From Bradyrhizobium zhanjiangense (GTDB lineage Bacteria > Pseudomonadota > Alphaproteobacteria > Rhizobiales > Xanthobacteraceae), in NCBI RefSeq assembly GCF_004114935.1, contig NZ_CP022221.1:620001-684000 (forward strand): a stretch of DNA of 64,000 bases, given 5' to 3'. The notes beneath the pieces were generated by a model. The model was not told the DNA's origin. It saw nothing but the letters and a program-made list of their open reading frames with translations, and did not search any database. Below are positions 43,118 through 51,134 of this stretch, in pieces (position 1 is the stretch's first letter; every line of letters begins with the position of its first letter). The translations under genes were made by a program, and so were the position numbers.

Positions 43118-45214
43118 TCAGGCCTCCGCCATCCCCGCCGCCCACAGCGCAAACGCATAGACGATCGCGACTTCGTCGAGCCGATCGAACCGCCCTGAGG
43201 CGCCGCCATGGCCGGCGCCCATGTTGGTGCGGAGCAGAACCGGGCCGCCGCCGCGCATGATCGCGCGCAGGCGTGCGATCCATTTGGCGGGCTCCCAATA
43301 GGTGACGCGCGGATCGGTCAATCCGCCCATGGCGAGGATCGCCGGGTAGTCCTTCGCCGCGACATTGTCGTAGGGTGAGTAGGACAGGATGGTACGAAAA
43401 TCCGTCTCGCTCTCGATCGGATTGCCCCATTCCGGCCATTCCGGCGGCGTCAGCGGCAGCGTGTCGTCGAGCATGGTGTTGAGCACGTCGACGAACGGCA
43501 CTTCGGCCACGATTCCCGCGAACAATTCGCCGGCGCGATTGGCGACCGCGCCCATCAGCATGCCGCCGGCCGAGCCGCCATGGCCGACGATGCGCTTGGC
43601 GCTGGTGTATTTCGCTGCGATCAGCGCCCGCGCGCTGGCGGCAAAATCGTCGAACGAATTGGTCTTCTTCTCGCGCTTGCCGTCGAGATACCAGCCCCAG
43701 CCTTTGTCGGCGCCGCCGCGGATATGGGCGATGGCATAGACGAAGCCGCGATCGACCAGCGACAGCCGGTTGGCGCTGAACGAAGCGGGCATCGCCATGC
43801 CGTAGGAGCCGTAGCCGTAGAGCAGCAGCGGCGCCGAGCCGTCGAGCTTCAGCCCACGGCGATAGAGGATCGAGACCGGCACCTCGGCGCCGTCATGCGC
43901 CTTGGCCATGATGCGCGTGGTGACATAGTCGGCGGCGTCGTGCCCGGACGGAATCTCCTGGCGCTTGCGCAAGGTCCGCGTGCGCTTGACCATGTCGTAA
44001 TCATAGACCTCCGACGGCGTCGTCATCGACGAATAGGCGAAACGCAAATTCGTCGTCTCGAATTCGTAGGAGCCCATCGTATCCAGCGAATAGGCGGCCT
44101 CGTCAAAAGCGATCGCATGTTCCTCGTTCGTGGCGAGATCGCGGATCACGATCGCCGGCAGCGCATTGGCGCGCTCGAGCCGCACCAGATGGCCGGCATA
44201 GAGATCGAGGTCGATGATGTAGATGCCGGGACGATACGGGATCACGTCGCGCCAGTTCGTGCGCTCGGGCGCGGCGAGCGGCGCCGTGACGATCTTGAAG
44301 TCGATGGCGTCGTCGGCATTGGTGAGGATGAACAGCTCGTCGCCGCGGTCGGCCAGCGAATATTGCACGCCTTCTTCGCGCGCTGCGACCAGGCGCGGCG
44401 GCGCTTCGGGGTTTGCGAGATCGATCAGCCGCTGCTCCGAGGTCTCGTGGTCGCCGCCAGCGATCACGCAGAAACGGCCGCTGGTGCTCTCGTGCAGATG
44501 GGTGAACCAACCGGCGTCCTGCTCCTCATAGACGAGCGTATCGTCGGCCTGCTTGGTGCCGAGCCTGTGCCGCCACACCTGCATCGGCCGGTGATTGTCG
44601 TCGAGCTTCACATAGAAGAAGCTCTTGCAATCCGCGGCCCAGACCATGCCGCCGTCGGTCTCCTCGACGATATCGTCAAGATCCTTGGCCGTAGACCAAT
44701 CGCGCACGCGGATGCTGAAATATTCGGAGCCCTTGGTGTCGGCGCTCCAGGCCTGCAGCTTGTGATCATACGAGTGCCGGCTGCCGCCGAACTTGAAGTA
44801 TTTGTGGTCCTTGGCGAGCGCATCGCCGTCGAGCACGATATGGCCGTCGCCGCCGTCGCGCGGCATGCGGCCGAACAGCTCGTGCTGCCCGCCCTCGCGA
44901 AACCGGCGGAAATAGGCGAAGGGACCGTCGGGCGAGGGTACGCTGGAATCGTCCTCCTTGATCCGCCCCCGCATCTCGCGCACCAGCGTCTTCTGGAGGG
45001 GGGCGGTGTGGCCGAGCAAGCTCTCGGTGTAGACGTTCTCTTCATCCAGATATTTGCGGATGTCCGGATCGAGCACGCTGGGATCGCGCAGCACCTCCTG
45101 CCATTTCTCGTCCTTCAGCCAGGAATAGTCGTCGGTCACGGTGATCCCGTGCCGCGTGAAGGAATGCGGCCGGCGCGGGGCGACGGGCGGGGTCTTGCTG
45201 GCGGTGTTGGGCAA
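43118..45214 (-). CDS. S9-family oligopeptidase (PtrB type)
   Basis: 698 residues. An N-terminal seven-bladed propeller (about 75-420) precedes the alpha/beta-hydrolase domain. The triad is Ser548 (GHGGSAGGML), Asp634 (GLTDPRVTYWEP) and His669 (NMGAGHGGASGR), matching oligopeptidase B, which cuts short peptides after basic residues. No signal peptide, so it is cytoplasmic. The start is TTG 45214 with GAGG upstream; no in-frame ATG lies near. It is transcribed towards a lactonase gene, with a repeat between. Confidence 0.93.
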   Translation of the reverse strand: MPNTASKTPPVAPRRPHSFTRHGITVTDDYSWLKDEKWQEVLRDPSVLDPDIRKYLDEENVYTESLLGHTAPLQKTLVREMRGRIKEDDSSVPSPDGPFAYFRRFREGGQHELFGRMPRDGGDGHIVLDGDALAKDHKYFKFGGSRHSYDHKLQAWSADTKGSEYFSIRVRDWSTAKDLDDIVEETDGGMVWAADCKSFFYVKLDDNHRPMQVWRHRLGTKQADDTLVYEEQDAGWFTHLHESTSGRFCVIAGGDHETSEQRLIDLANPEAPPRLVAAREEGVQYSLADRGDELFILTNADDAIDFKIVTAPLAAPERTNWRDVIPYRPGIYIIDLDLYAGHLVRLERANALPAIVIRDLATNEEHAIAFDEAAYSLDTMGSYEFETTNLRFAYSSMTTPSEVYDYDMVKRTRTLRKRQEIPSGHDAADYVTTRIMAKAHDGAEVPVSILYRRGLKLDGSAPLLLYGYGSYGMAMPASFSANRLSLVDRGFVYAIAHIRGGADKGWGWYLDGKREKKTNSFDDFAASARALIAAKYTSAKRIVGHGGSAGGMLMGAVANRAGELFAGIVAEVPFVDVLNTMLDDTLPLTPPEWPEWGNPIESETDFRTILSYSPYDNVAAKDYPAILAMGGLTDPRVTYWEPAKWIARLRAIMRGGGPVLLRTNMGAGHGGASGRFDRLDEVAIVYAFALWAAGMAEA

Positions 45215-45292
45215 GTCGATCCTCGGAGCTGGGATGTGTCTTGCCCCTATATCAGATCGAATGTGGAGGATTTAAAGAACTCAGAACTTCAA

Positions 45293-45479
45293 TGTCGTCC
45301 CGGACAAGCGCGCCCCAAGCGCGCGCAGATCCGGGACCCATACTCCCAGGGCGGGGTTGTAGCGCGAGCTGCCAACTCCGAGTCTTCGTCAAACCACGTC
45401 CTGTGGCTATGGGTCCCGGATCAGCGCTCCGCCCTGACAACGCTATGCGTTGCCAGAGCTGCGCTTGTCCGGGACGACA
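45293..45479. repeat. Dispersed palindromic repeat (TGTCGTCCCGGACAAGCG family)
   Basis: TGTCGTCCCGGACAAGCG (45293-45310) and its exact inverse complement ending at 45479 bracket a middle with further inverted parts (GATCCGGGACCCATA / TATGGGTCCCGGATC). It occupies the space between the oligopeptidase start and the aminotransferase stop, both on the minus strand. Confidence 0.85.
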
Positions 45480-45499
45480 GCGGAGTTTGTGGCAGCGCC

Positions 45500-46687
45500 C
45501 TACACCGCCACTTCCTCACCGAGATACGCGACCGCTGCCTCGAGCCCGCCCTTGCCATGCGGGATCTTCAGCGCGTTGAGCCCGATCTCGATCACGCCCA
45601 ACGTGCCGAGCAGCATCGGCGCGTTGACATGGCCCATATGGGCGATGCGGAAGGCTTGGCCCGAGAGATCGCCGATGCCGGTGCCGAGCACGACGCCGCA
45701 CTTCTCCTTGCAATAGCGTTGCAGCACGGCCGGGTCATGGCCGTTGCTCATGGTCACCGTGGTCACGGTGTTGGAGCGCTCGCTGGCTTCCGCGACGTTG
45801 AAGCCGAGCACCTGGCCTTCCGACCATGCGCCGACCGCGCGGCGCGCGGCTTCGCCGAGCAGGCTGTGGCGGCGGAAGGCGTTCTCCAGCCCTTCCTCGT
45901 GCAGGAGGTCGATCGCCTGGCGCAGCGCGAACAACAGATGCACCGGCGCGGTGCCGGCATATTTGCGATAGTGCTCGGTGCCCTCGCGCTCGCTCCAGCT
46001 CCAATAGGGCGTCGCCATGTTGGCTGTCTTGTGCACCTCGAGCGCACGCGCGTTGGCGGCGACGAAACCGAGGCCGGGCGGCGTCATCAGGCCCTTCTGC
46101 GAGCCGGACATCGCGACGTCGATGCCCCATTTATCCATCTCGAACGGCATGCAGCCGAGCGAAGCCACGGTATCGACCATGTACAGCGCGGGATGCCCGC
46201 TGGCCTTGATCGCCTTGCCGATCGCCTCGATGTCGTTCTGCACGCCCGAGGCCGTGTCGACCTGGACGACGACGACAGCCTTGATGGTGTGCTCCTTGTC
46301 GCGGCGCAGGCGCTCCTCGACCTCGTGCGGCCGCACCGCGCGGCGCCAGTCGCCCTTGAGCACCTCGACCTCGGCGCCCATCAGCGCCGCCGCATTGCCC
46401 CAGCCGATCGCAAAGCGCCCGCTCTCCAGCACCAGCACCTTGTCGCCGCGCGACAGCACGTTGCTCAGCGCCGCTTCCCAGGCGCCGTGGCCGTTGGCGA
46501 TGTAGATGTAGGACTTGCCCTTGGTCGAAAACAGCTTCGAGATGTCACGGAGCAGCCCCTCGGTCAGATCGGTCATCTGCCTGGAGTAGATGTCGATCGC
46601 CGGACGATGCATCGCCTGCAGCACCTCGTCGGGCATCGTGGTGGGCCCGGGGATGGCCAGAAATTCCCGGCCCGCGCGAACGGTCAT
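45500..46687 (-). CDS. Class V aminotransferase (serine-glyoxylate / alanine-glyoxylate type)
   Basis: 395 residues. IPGPTTMPDEVLQAM, YIANGHGAWEAAL, SGSQKGLMTPPGLGF with PLP Lys198, and VDTVASLGCMPFEMD are signatures of the serine:glyoxylate aminotransferase family. The reaction is serine plus glyoxylate to hydroxypyruvate plus glycine, linked to the serine cycle or glyoxylate detoxification. AAGGACC lies before ATG 46687. It seems to be transcribed alone. Confidence 0.92.
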   Translation of the reverse strand: MTVRAGREFLAIPGPTTMPDEVLQAMHRPAIDIYSRQMTDLTEGLLRDISKLFSTKGKSYIYIANGHGAWEAALSNVLSRGDKVLVLESGRFAIGWGNAAALMGAEVEVLKGDWRRAVRPHEVEERLRRDKEHTIKAVVVVQVDTASGVQNDIEAIGKAIKASGHPALYMVDTVASLGCMPFEMDKWGIDVAMSGSQKGLMTPPGLGFVAANARALEVHKTANMATPYWSWSEREGTEHYRKYAGTAPVHLLFALRQAIDLLHEEGLENAFRRHSLLGEAARRAVGAWSEGQVLGFNVAEASERSNTVTTVTMSNGHDPAVLQRYCKEKCGVVLGTGIGDLSGQAFRIAHMGHVNAPMLLGTLGVIEIGLNALKIPHGKGGLEAAVAYLGEEVAV

Positions 46688-46794
46688 TGCTGTTGGTCCT
46701 TGTGTCGTGAGAACGGACTGGTGGGTCGCTGAAACACACTTTTACGCGGCGCCGGGGTTTGAGAAAAGCGCTCAAAACGCAGGTCTGAGGTGGG

Positions 46795-47520
46795 TTATCG
46801 CTTCGTCTCGCGGCAGCCCGCGGCCTCCGCCTCTTCCACCGAACAGAACCAGCGGGTGCCTTTGCTGATCTTCATCTTGATCTGGGTGTACCAGCGGCTG
46901 GTCGGCTGGTGGTAGATGCATTCGCCGGCGCTGTTGACGTTGCCCTTGATGGTGCAATCAGGCGACGGCGCGACCGGTCCCGAGGCCGAGGCGAGCAGCA
47001 CCGCATGCGCCCCATCTGGCGGCTTGGTGGCGCCGAGGATGGCAGTCTTCTTGTTGCGGACCCGCCAGTCCCAGGGCGCGATGAAGGCGCCCTGCCACAT
47101 CCCGGCCTTGGCCTCCCGCGCGGCGGCTTCGTCCGCCTCGTAATCATGGGACATGCGAGTGTAGGCCAGCGCCCAGCCGCTGCGCACCAGCCATTTCTGG
47201 ATGTCCTCGCCGCCGACCTCGCAACGCGCCACGGTGCGGCCGCGCCGGTCGATCGCGCGGGTATGGCACACCCAATTCTTGCCATCGGCATATTTGGCGA
47301 GCTCGTCGCGCGCGGCGACGCCACAGGTCCAGCGTTCGGTCTTGGTGTTGAGGCAAAGCTGGTCGACTGCCGGCGCGTCGATGCCGCCGAGCCGCACCCG
47401 CGTGTTGCCGATCACCACGGTATCGCCGGCGCGCACTTTTGCCATGCCGGTGATGTCGGCGGCGTCAGCCAGCGACGGGAGGGCGATGAAAGCCAGCGCA
47501 ATCAGGACTTTTCGCAACAT
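46795..47520 (-). CDS. Secreted thermonuclease-like protein lacking the catalytic Glu
   Basis: About 241 residues with a signal peptide (KVLIALAFIALPSLADAA). The SNase-like domain shows VRAGDTVVIGNTRVRLGGIDAPAVDQLC and RRGRTVARCEVGGEDIQKWLVRSGWALAYTR. The two Arg positions of staphylococcal nuclease are kept, but the Glu of the usual DxPE turn is Ala (GIDAPA). The C-terminus (GTRWFCSVEEAEAAGCRETKR) resembles a small Cys-containing add-on seen in secreted nucleases. It may be non-catalytic. ATG 47520 is chosen over TTG 47532. Confidence 0.8.
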   Translation of the reverse strand: MLRKVLIALAFIALPSLADAADITGMAKVRAGDTVVIGNTRVRLGGIDAPAVDQLCLNTKTERWTCGVAARDELAKYADGKNWVCHTRAIDRRGRTVARCEVGGEDIQKWLVRSGWALAYTRMSHDYEADEAAAREAKAGMWQGAFIAPWDWRVRNKKTAILGATKPPDGAHAVLLASASGPVAPSPDCTIKGNVNSAGECIYHQPTSRWYTQIKMKISKGTRWFCSVEEAEAAGCRETKR

Positions 47521-47643
47521 GCCGGTCCGCAAGTTCCAGGAAAATCTCGATAGACCCCGCGATTGTGGTCAGCTTTTGGCCACTCGACCAGCGCCTGCCT
47601 AACAGATGAGCTTTCAACTTCCCGTCATTGCATGGCGCTCCTT

Positions 47644-47807
47644 CACCCTCCCCTGGAGGGGGAGGGTCGGCATGCGATCGAGCGAAGCGAGATTGCGTGA
47701 CGGGGTGGGGTGATCTCTCCACTCGGGCACTGTTCGTCGCGGAGGGACCGTCACCCCATCCCGCTCGCGCTGCGCGCGATCGACCCTCCCCCTCCAGGGG
47801 AGGGTGA
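47644..47807. repeat. Dispersed repeat with CACCCTCCC...GGAGGGTGA arms
   Basis: Arms CACCCTCCCCTGGAGGGGG at the left and CCCTCCAGGGGAGGGTG at the right, with inner pairs (GGGGTGGGGTGA / TCACCCCATCCC). It is the second member of the 2451-2638 family and lies upstream of the nuclease-like gene, next to the stop of the large unknown gene. Confidence 0.75.
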
Positions 47808-47811
47808 AGAG

Positions 47812-49542
47812 CTACCCCCGCCCTGCCATCGTTCGCCGGGCCACCGCCAGTCCCATCAGCACGAACGCCGACGTCACCTCGGGCCCGCCGACCAGAATCC
47901 GCGTCGGTGTCTTCATCTTGTTCCATTCATAGGCACGGAACGGGCCGCGGCGGCCGCCTTCGCCGATGGCATCGACGATCACGTTCAGCGCCGGCGCGAA
48001 GGCGCGTGGGTCGGCGCCGAGATGGCCGAGCGCGATCAGCGCCAGCGCGGCGTCGAACACATTCATCTCCGCGGCCATCAGCTCGCCCTTGACGTAGGAT
48101 AGCACGCGGTGGCGGATGAAATCGAAATCGCCGTCGGGATCGATTGCGGCTTGCGCTGCCAGCGGCAGCGCCAGGAAGGCGGCATAACAACGGCCGAAAT
48201 AGGCGCTGTAGAGCTCCGGCAGGTAATAGATGTGCGAGCGCGGATTGGCGAAAGCACCGCTCGCGGCTAATCGCTTCTGGAAGCCGATGATGCGATGCAC
48301 GGTGGCGAGCCGCGATGGCGTCTCCAGAATCTTCCAGCGTGCCAGGTTGCGGAAGCTGACTTCGAGAATGTCGAGATTGAGCGTCGGATCGAGATCGTTG
48401 CCGTAAGGACGCTCGCCCGCGAGATTATCGATCCAGGTCGCAACGCCGCCCTCATAGTCGATATGGTCGTTGAGCGGCACCGTCACGCGCGGCGCGTTGA
48501 CGCCGGCGCGGACCTGGTAGCCGGCGTAGAAATCCAGCAGCGGCTGGTCGATGATCTCATCGGTGCAGCCGGCCTGCGTCGCTGCCGAGATCGAGCAGGC
48601 CGTAGTGTCGCAATCCGGCACGTAGATCCCGAAGCCGAGATCCTGCTTGATCTGGGCGAAGAAGCGGGAGAAGCGCGGATGCGGCGCCGGCGCGAGCGCG
48701 GTGATGACGTTGAACCGCGCGCCGTCGATGCCCTCGACCTCCTCGCGGCTGATGTTGACGCAGAAATCCACCATGTCGGCGATCGCACGCTCCGCCGCGA
48801 TCTTGTCGGCGGGTAAGGCGAGCCCGGTCTCGATATAGCCCAGCAGCGCCTCGATGAAGAACGCATCGTAATAGGCCGAACGGTGGCGGATCTGCACCGG
48901 CTCCCACATCGGCTCGGCAACCCCTCGCCACGGCGGATGCACCACGGCGCGCGCCGGCGAGCGCGCGATGAAGACGCGGGCGAGGTTGAACAGCAGCGAG
49001 GAATTCTTGTAGCCGCGCGCGTTCAGCCCGGTGAGCGCCATGATCAGCTCGCGTCCGCGGCAATCGGGATCGCCGATCAGGTTGAAGGCGGCATAGGTCG
49101 GCAGAAAACCGTTTCGGCGATACGAGCCGAGCAGGTGCTGCGCGCAGTCGCGGATCACGCCGTCGATCTGCGATTGTTGCGGCGCCTTGCCGACGAACAC
49201 GGCCGGCGGCGGCCTGGGATGGTCGAGCGCGATGCTGTCGAGGAGATCGGCCACGGGCTGGCCGACGGCCGCCCAGTCGGGCTCCGCCTCGTCGCGGGCA
49301 CGGGCGAGCGCCTGGCGCAGCGCCGCCAATCGGGCCTCGTCGCGCAACTCGGGCAATCCGGCCCGCCGCAGCAGCACCCGCAGCGCGGGATTGCCGAGCG
49401 CGGTCTTGTAGAATTTGGCGAGATGCGGATCGCCGCCGGCCTGACCCGCCAGCACGGGATCGCAGACCTCGTAAAGCGAGGGGCCGTCCTTCCGCGCCGT
49501 CAGCGCCCGGCAGGCGGCGCCGGCAAAATATTGAAAGCTCAT
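47812..49542 (-). CDS. Large protein of unknown function with DxDTTA motif
   Basis: 576 residues without signal peptide or membrane segments. I cannot place it in a named family. It appears all-helical. The segment FGIYVPDCDTTACSISAATQAG (DCDTTA at 310-315) recalls the DxDD/DxDTT acid motif of class II terpene cyclases. The later GGVATWIDNLAGERPYGNDLDPTLNLDILEVS looks like a repeat of an alpha/alpha toroid such as those of terpene cyclases and prenyltransferases. QW motifs are not evident, and catalysis is unproven. It may be an alpha/alpha-barrel protein of another kind. It stands alone upstream of a repeat and divergent from the pseudo-caspase gene. Confidence 0.65.
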   Translation of the reverse strand: MSFQYFAGAACRALTARKDGPSLYEVCDPVLAGQAGGDPHLAKFYKTALGNPALRVLLRRAGLPELRDEARLAALRQALARARDEAEPDWAAVGQPVADLLDSIALDHPRPPPAVFVGKAPQQSQIDGVIRDCAQHLLGSYRRNGFLPTYAAFNLIGDPDCRGRELIMALTGLNARGYKNSSLLFNLARVFIARSPARAVVHPPWRGVAEPMWEPVQIRHRSAYYDAFFIEALLGYIETGLALPADKIAAERAIADMVDFCVNISREEVEGIDGARFNVITALAPAPHPRFSRFFAQIKQDLGFGIYVPDCDTTACSISAATQAGCTDEIIDQPLLDFYAGYQVRAGVNAPRVTVPLNDHIDYEGGVATWIDNLAGERPYGNDLDPTLNLDILEVSFRNLARWKILETPSRLATVHRIIGFQKRLAASGAFANPRSHIYYLPELYSAYFGRCYAAFLALPLAAQAAIDPDGDFDFIRHRVLSYVKGELMAAEMNVFDAALALIALGHLGADPRAFAPALNVIVDAIGEGGRRGPFRAYEWNKMKTPTRILVGGPEVTSAFVLMGLAVARRTMAGRG

Positions 49543-49962
49543 GAAATACCTGGTCGCGGGGCATTGGCCGGGGGCCGGCCGACACGCTCCCAGCCGCGTG
49601 CCACCCCCTGCAAGTCGTTGAAAAAGCTACCCGGATTCGCAGGAAATACAAATGTGATGGGAGTCACGGAAAAAGTCGGCACGAGGGCTGCATGATGAGG
49701 CCCCGGAAGCCTCCGGGGGAACCCAAAGCGGAGAAAATCGGGCCGGAGAATTATCTAACATCTTCAGCTGCTTAGCTCAAATATTGGGCGAACTATTGCC
49801 GGGGAGGCGATATCCGGTTAAAGGTTTGTCTGGTGCGGCGCCGCAAATTGCGCGCAATTCGGGGGCACATCCCCGGCCAATCCCTCAAACCTAAAGACGC
49901 TATCGCGCTACTCAAACAGTGTGCGCGCGCTTGGCTGGTCTTTGGCACAGGAACGAACCGAG
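49543..49962. other. 420-bp intergenic region, no supported gene
   Basis: This divergent gap holds the promoters of the DxDTTA-protein gene and the pseudo-caspase gene. CCCCGGAAGCCTCCGGGG near 49701 is a hairpin, and an AT-rich stretch (AATTATCTAACATCTTC, TTAGCTCAAATATTGG) around 49750-49790 is promoter-like. No palindrome of the CCGTA type is present. Confidence 0.5.
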
Positions 49963-50814
49963 ATGAATGTAAGGCAGCTCGACCTTTCCCGACGCACGAT
50001 TGCCGTCGCCGCCGCCCTCATCGGCACGGTGTCCCTCGTGATCGGCGCCCATGCTGCCCTCAACATGCGCGCGATCGACGCCGCCAAGGCCGTCTCGACC
50101 GACCAGATCACCGGCTCGATCGGCCATGCCACGCGTCTGGCGCTGGTCATCGGCAATGGACATTACCCAGACGCCAACGCGCCCCTGACGCAGTCGATCA
50201 ATGATGCACGCGCGCTCTCTTCGTCCCTGCGCAAGAGCGGCTTTGACGTCGACATGGTGGAAGACGCGACCAAGGACGACATGGTCCGCGCCGTCAACCG
50301 CCTGAAGTCCCGGATCAAGCACGACAGCGTCGTCATGCTGTTCTTCGGCGGCTATGGCGTGCAGGCCGGCCGCGAGAGCTACATGCTGCCGGTCGATGCC
50401 GTGATCTGGAAAGAAAGCGACGTCCGCCGCCACGGCGTCTCCATCGAGGGCGTGCTCGACATGATGAAGGAGCAAGGCGCCAAGGCCAAGCTCGTCGTCG
50501 TCGACGCCTCCCGCCGTAACCCCTACGAGCGCCGCTTCCGCTCCTACAGCCACGGTCTCGCGCCGATCAGCGCGTCCGACAATGCGCTGATCCTCACCTC
50601 GGCCTCGCCCGGCAAGGTCGTCGATGACGGCAAGGGCGAGCACAGCGTGCTGGTCAGCGAGCTCCTCAACAACCTCAATGCGCAAGGCAGCAGCGCCGAA
50701 AGCGTCTTCAACAAGACCCGCGTCGCCATCTCCCGCGCCAGCGAAGGCGACCAGGTCCCGAGCGTCTCGTCGTCATTGCTCGAGGACGTCCGTTTCGGCG
50801 AAGCCGGCGGCTAG
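49963..50814 (+). CDS. Caspase-like (peptidase C14) protein lacking both catalytic residues
   Basis: 283 residues. A membrane/signal segment (RTIAVAAALIGTVSLVIGAH) precedes a caspase p20-like fold: LALVIGNGHYPDANAPLTQSINDARALSSSLRKSGFDV and the beta strands around residues 120-185. In active caspase-like peptidases the His follows a Gly-rich strand (SGHG); here the sequence is FFGGYGVQ with Tyr131. The Cys of the next strand (DAC) is Ser183 (VVVDASRRNPYERR). The fold is kept but the dyad is lost, so a binding or regulatory role is likely. The protein is probably exported. Confidence 0.82.
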   Translation: MNVRQLDLSRRTIAVAAALIGTVSLVIGAHAALNMRAIDAAKAVSTDQITGSIGHATRLALVIGNGHYPDANAPLTQSINDARALSSSLRKSGFDVDMVEDATKDDMVRAVNRLKSRIKHDSVVMLFFGGYGVQAGRESYMLPVDAVIWKESDVRRHGVSIEGVLDMMKEQGAKAKLVVVDASRRNPYERRFRSYSHGLAPISASDNALILTSASPGKVVDDGKGEHSVLVSELLNNLNAQGSSAESVFNKTRVAISRASEGDQVPSVSSSLLEDVRFGEAGG

Positions 50815-50840
50815 TTTTTTTTAAGGTCATACGAGCACTC

Positions 50841-50965
50841 GTAGGGTGGGCAAAGGCGCAAAGCGCCGTGCCCACCATTCTCTCCAACATTTCGAAAGAC
50901 GTGGGCACGCGGAGCCTGTCATCGGGCGCGCGTTTCGCGCGACCCGGTGGCTTTGCCCACCCTAC
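50841..50965. repeat. Dispersed palindromic repeat (GTAGGGTGGGCAAAG family) with embedded 44-bp cassette
   Basis: GTAGGGTGGGCAAAGG at the left and TTTGCCCACCCTAC at the right are inverted. GTGGGCAC in the right arm is interrupted at 50909-50952 by the 44-bp cassette also found in the next element. It lies just after the pseudo-caspase gene. Confidence 0.85.
50909..50952. repeat. 44-bp hairpin cassette, copy 1
   Basis: GCGGAGCCTGTCATCGGG, then a GCGCGCG palindrome, then GACCCGGTGGCT. Its ends (AGCC / GGCT) and central arms are complementary. It replaces the expected inner part of the GTAGGGTGGGC repeat arm. Confidence 0.85.
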
Positions 50966-51000
50966 GATAGCCGTGCCTGAGCGCACGTCTGTCGCCACCT

Positions 51001-51124
51001 CGTCATTGCGAGGAGCTCTTGCGACGAAGCAATCCAGAAATCTCTCCGTGGAGGGACTCTGGATTGCTTCGCGGAGCCTGTCATCGGGCCGCGCTACGCG
51101 CGGACCCGTTGGCTCGCAATGACG
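51001..51124. repeat. Dispersed palindromic repeat (CGTCATTGCGAG family) with embedded 44-bp cassette
   Basis: CGTCATTGCGAG (51001-51012) and CTCGCAATGACG (51113-51124) mark the ends, as in the copy at 1423-1509. In that copy the right arm has TCGCAACAGCTC in the place where this one carries the cassette. Confidence 0.87.
51071..51114. repeat. 44-bp hairpin cassette, copy 2
   Basis: The same length as copy 1 and nearly the same sequence: GCGGAGCCTGTCATCGGG, a CCGCGC/GCGCGG hairpin core, and GACCCGTTGGCT. Confidence 0.85.
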
Positions 51125-51134
51125 ACGGCGATAT

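Noticed and set aside
43580..46732. A 1050-codon open frame on the plus strand
   Set aside because: It is antisense to the S9 peptidase and the class V aminotransferase, both of which have complete catalytic motifs. Long antisense frames are expected in high-GC DNA.
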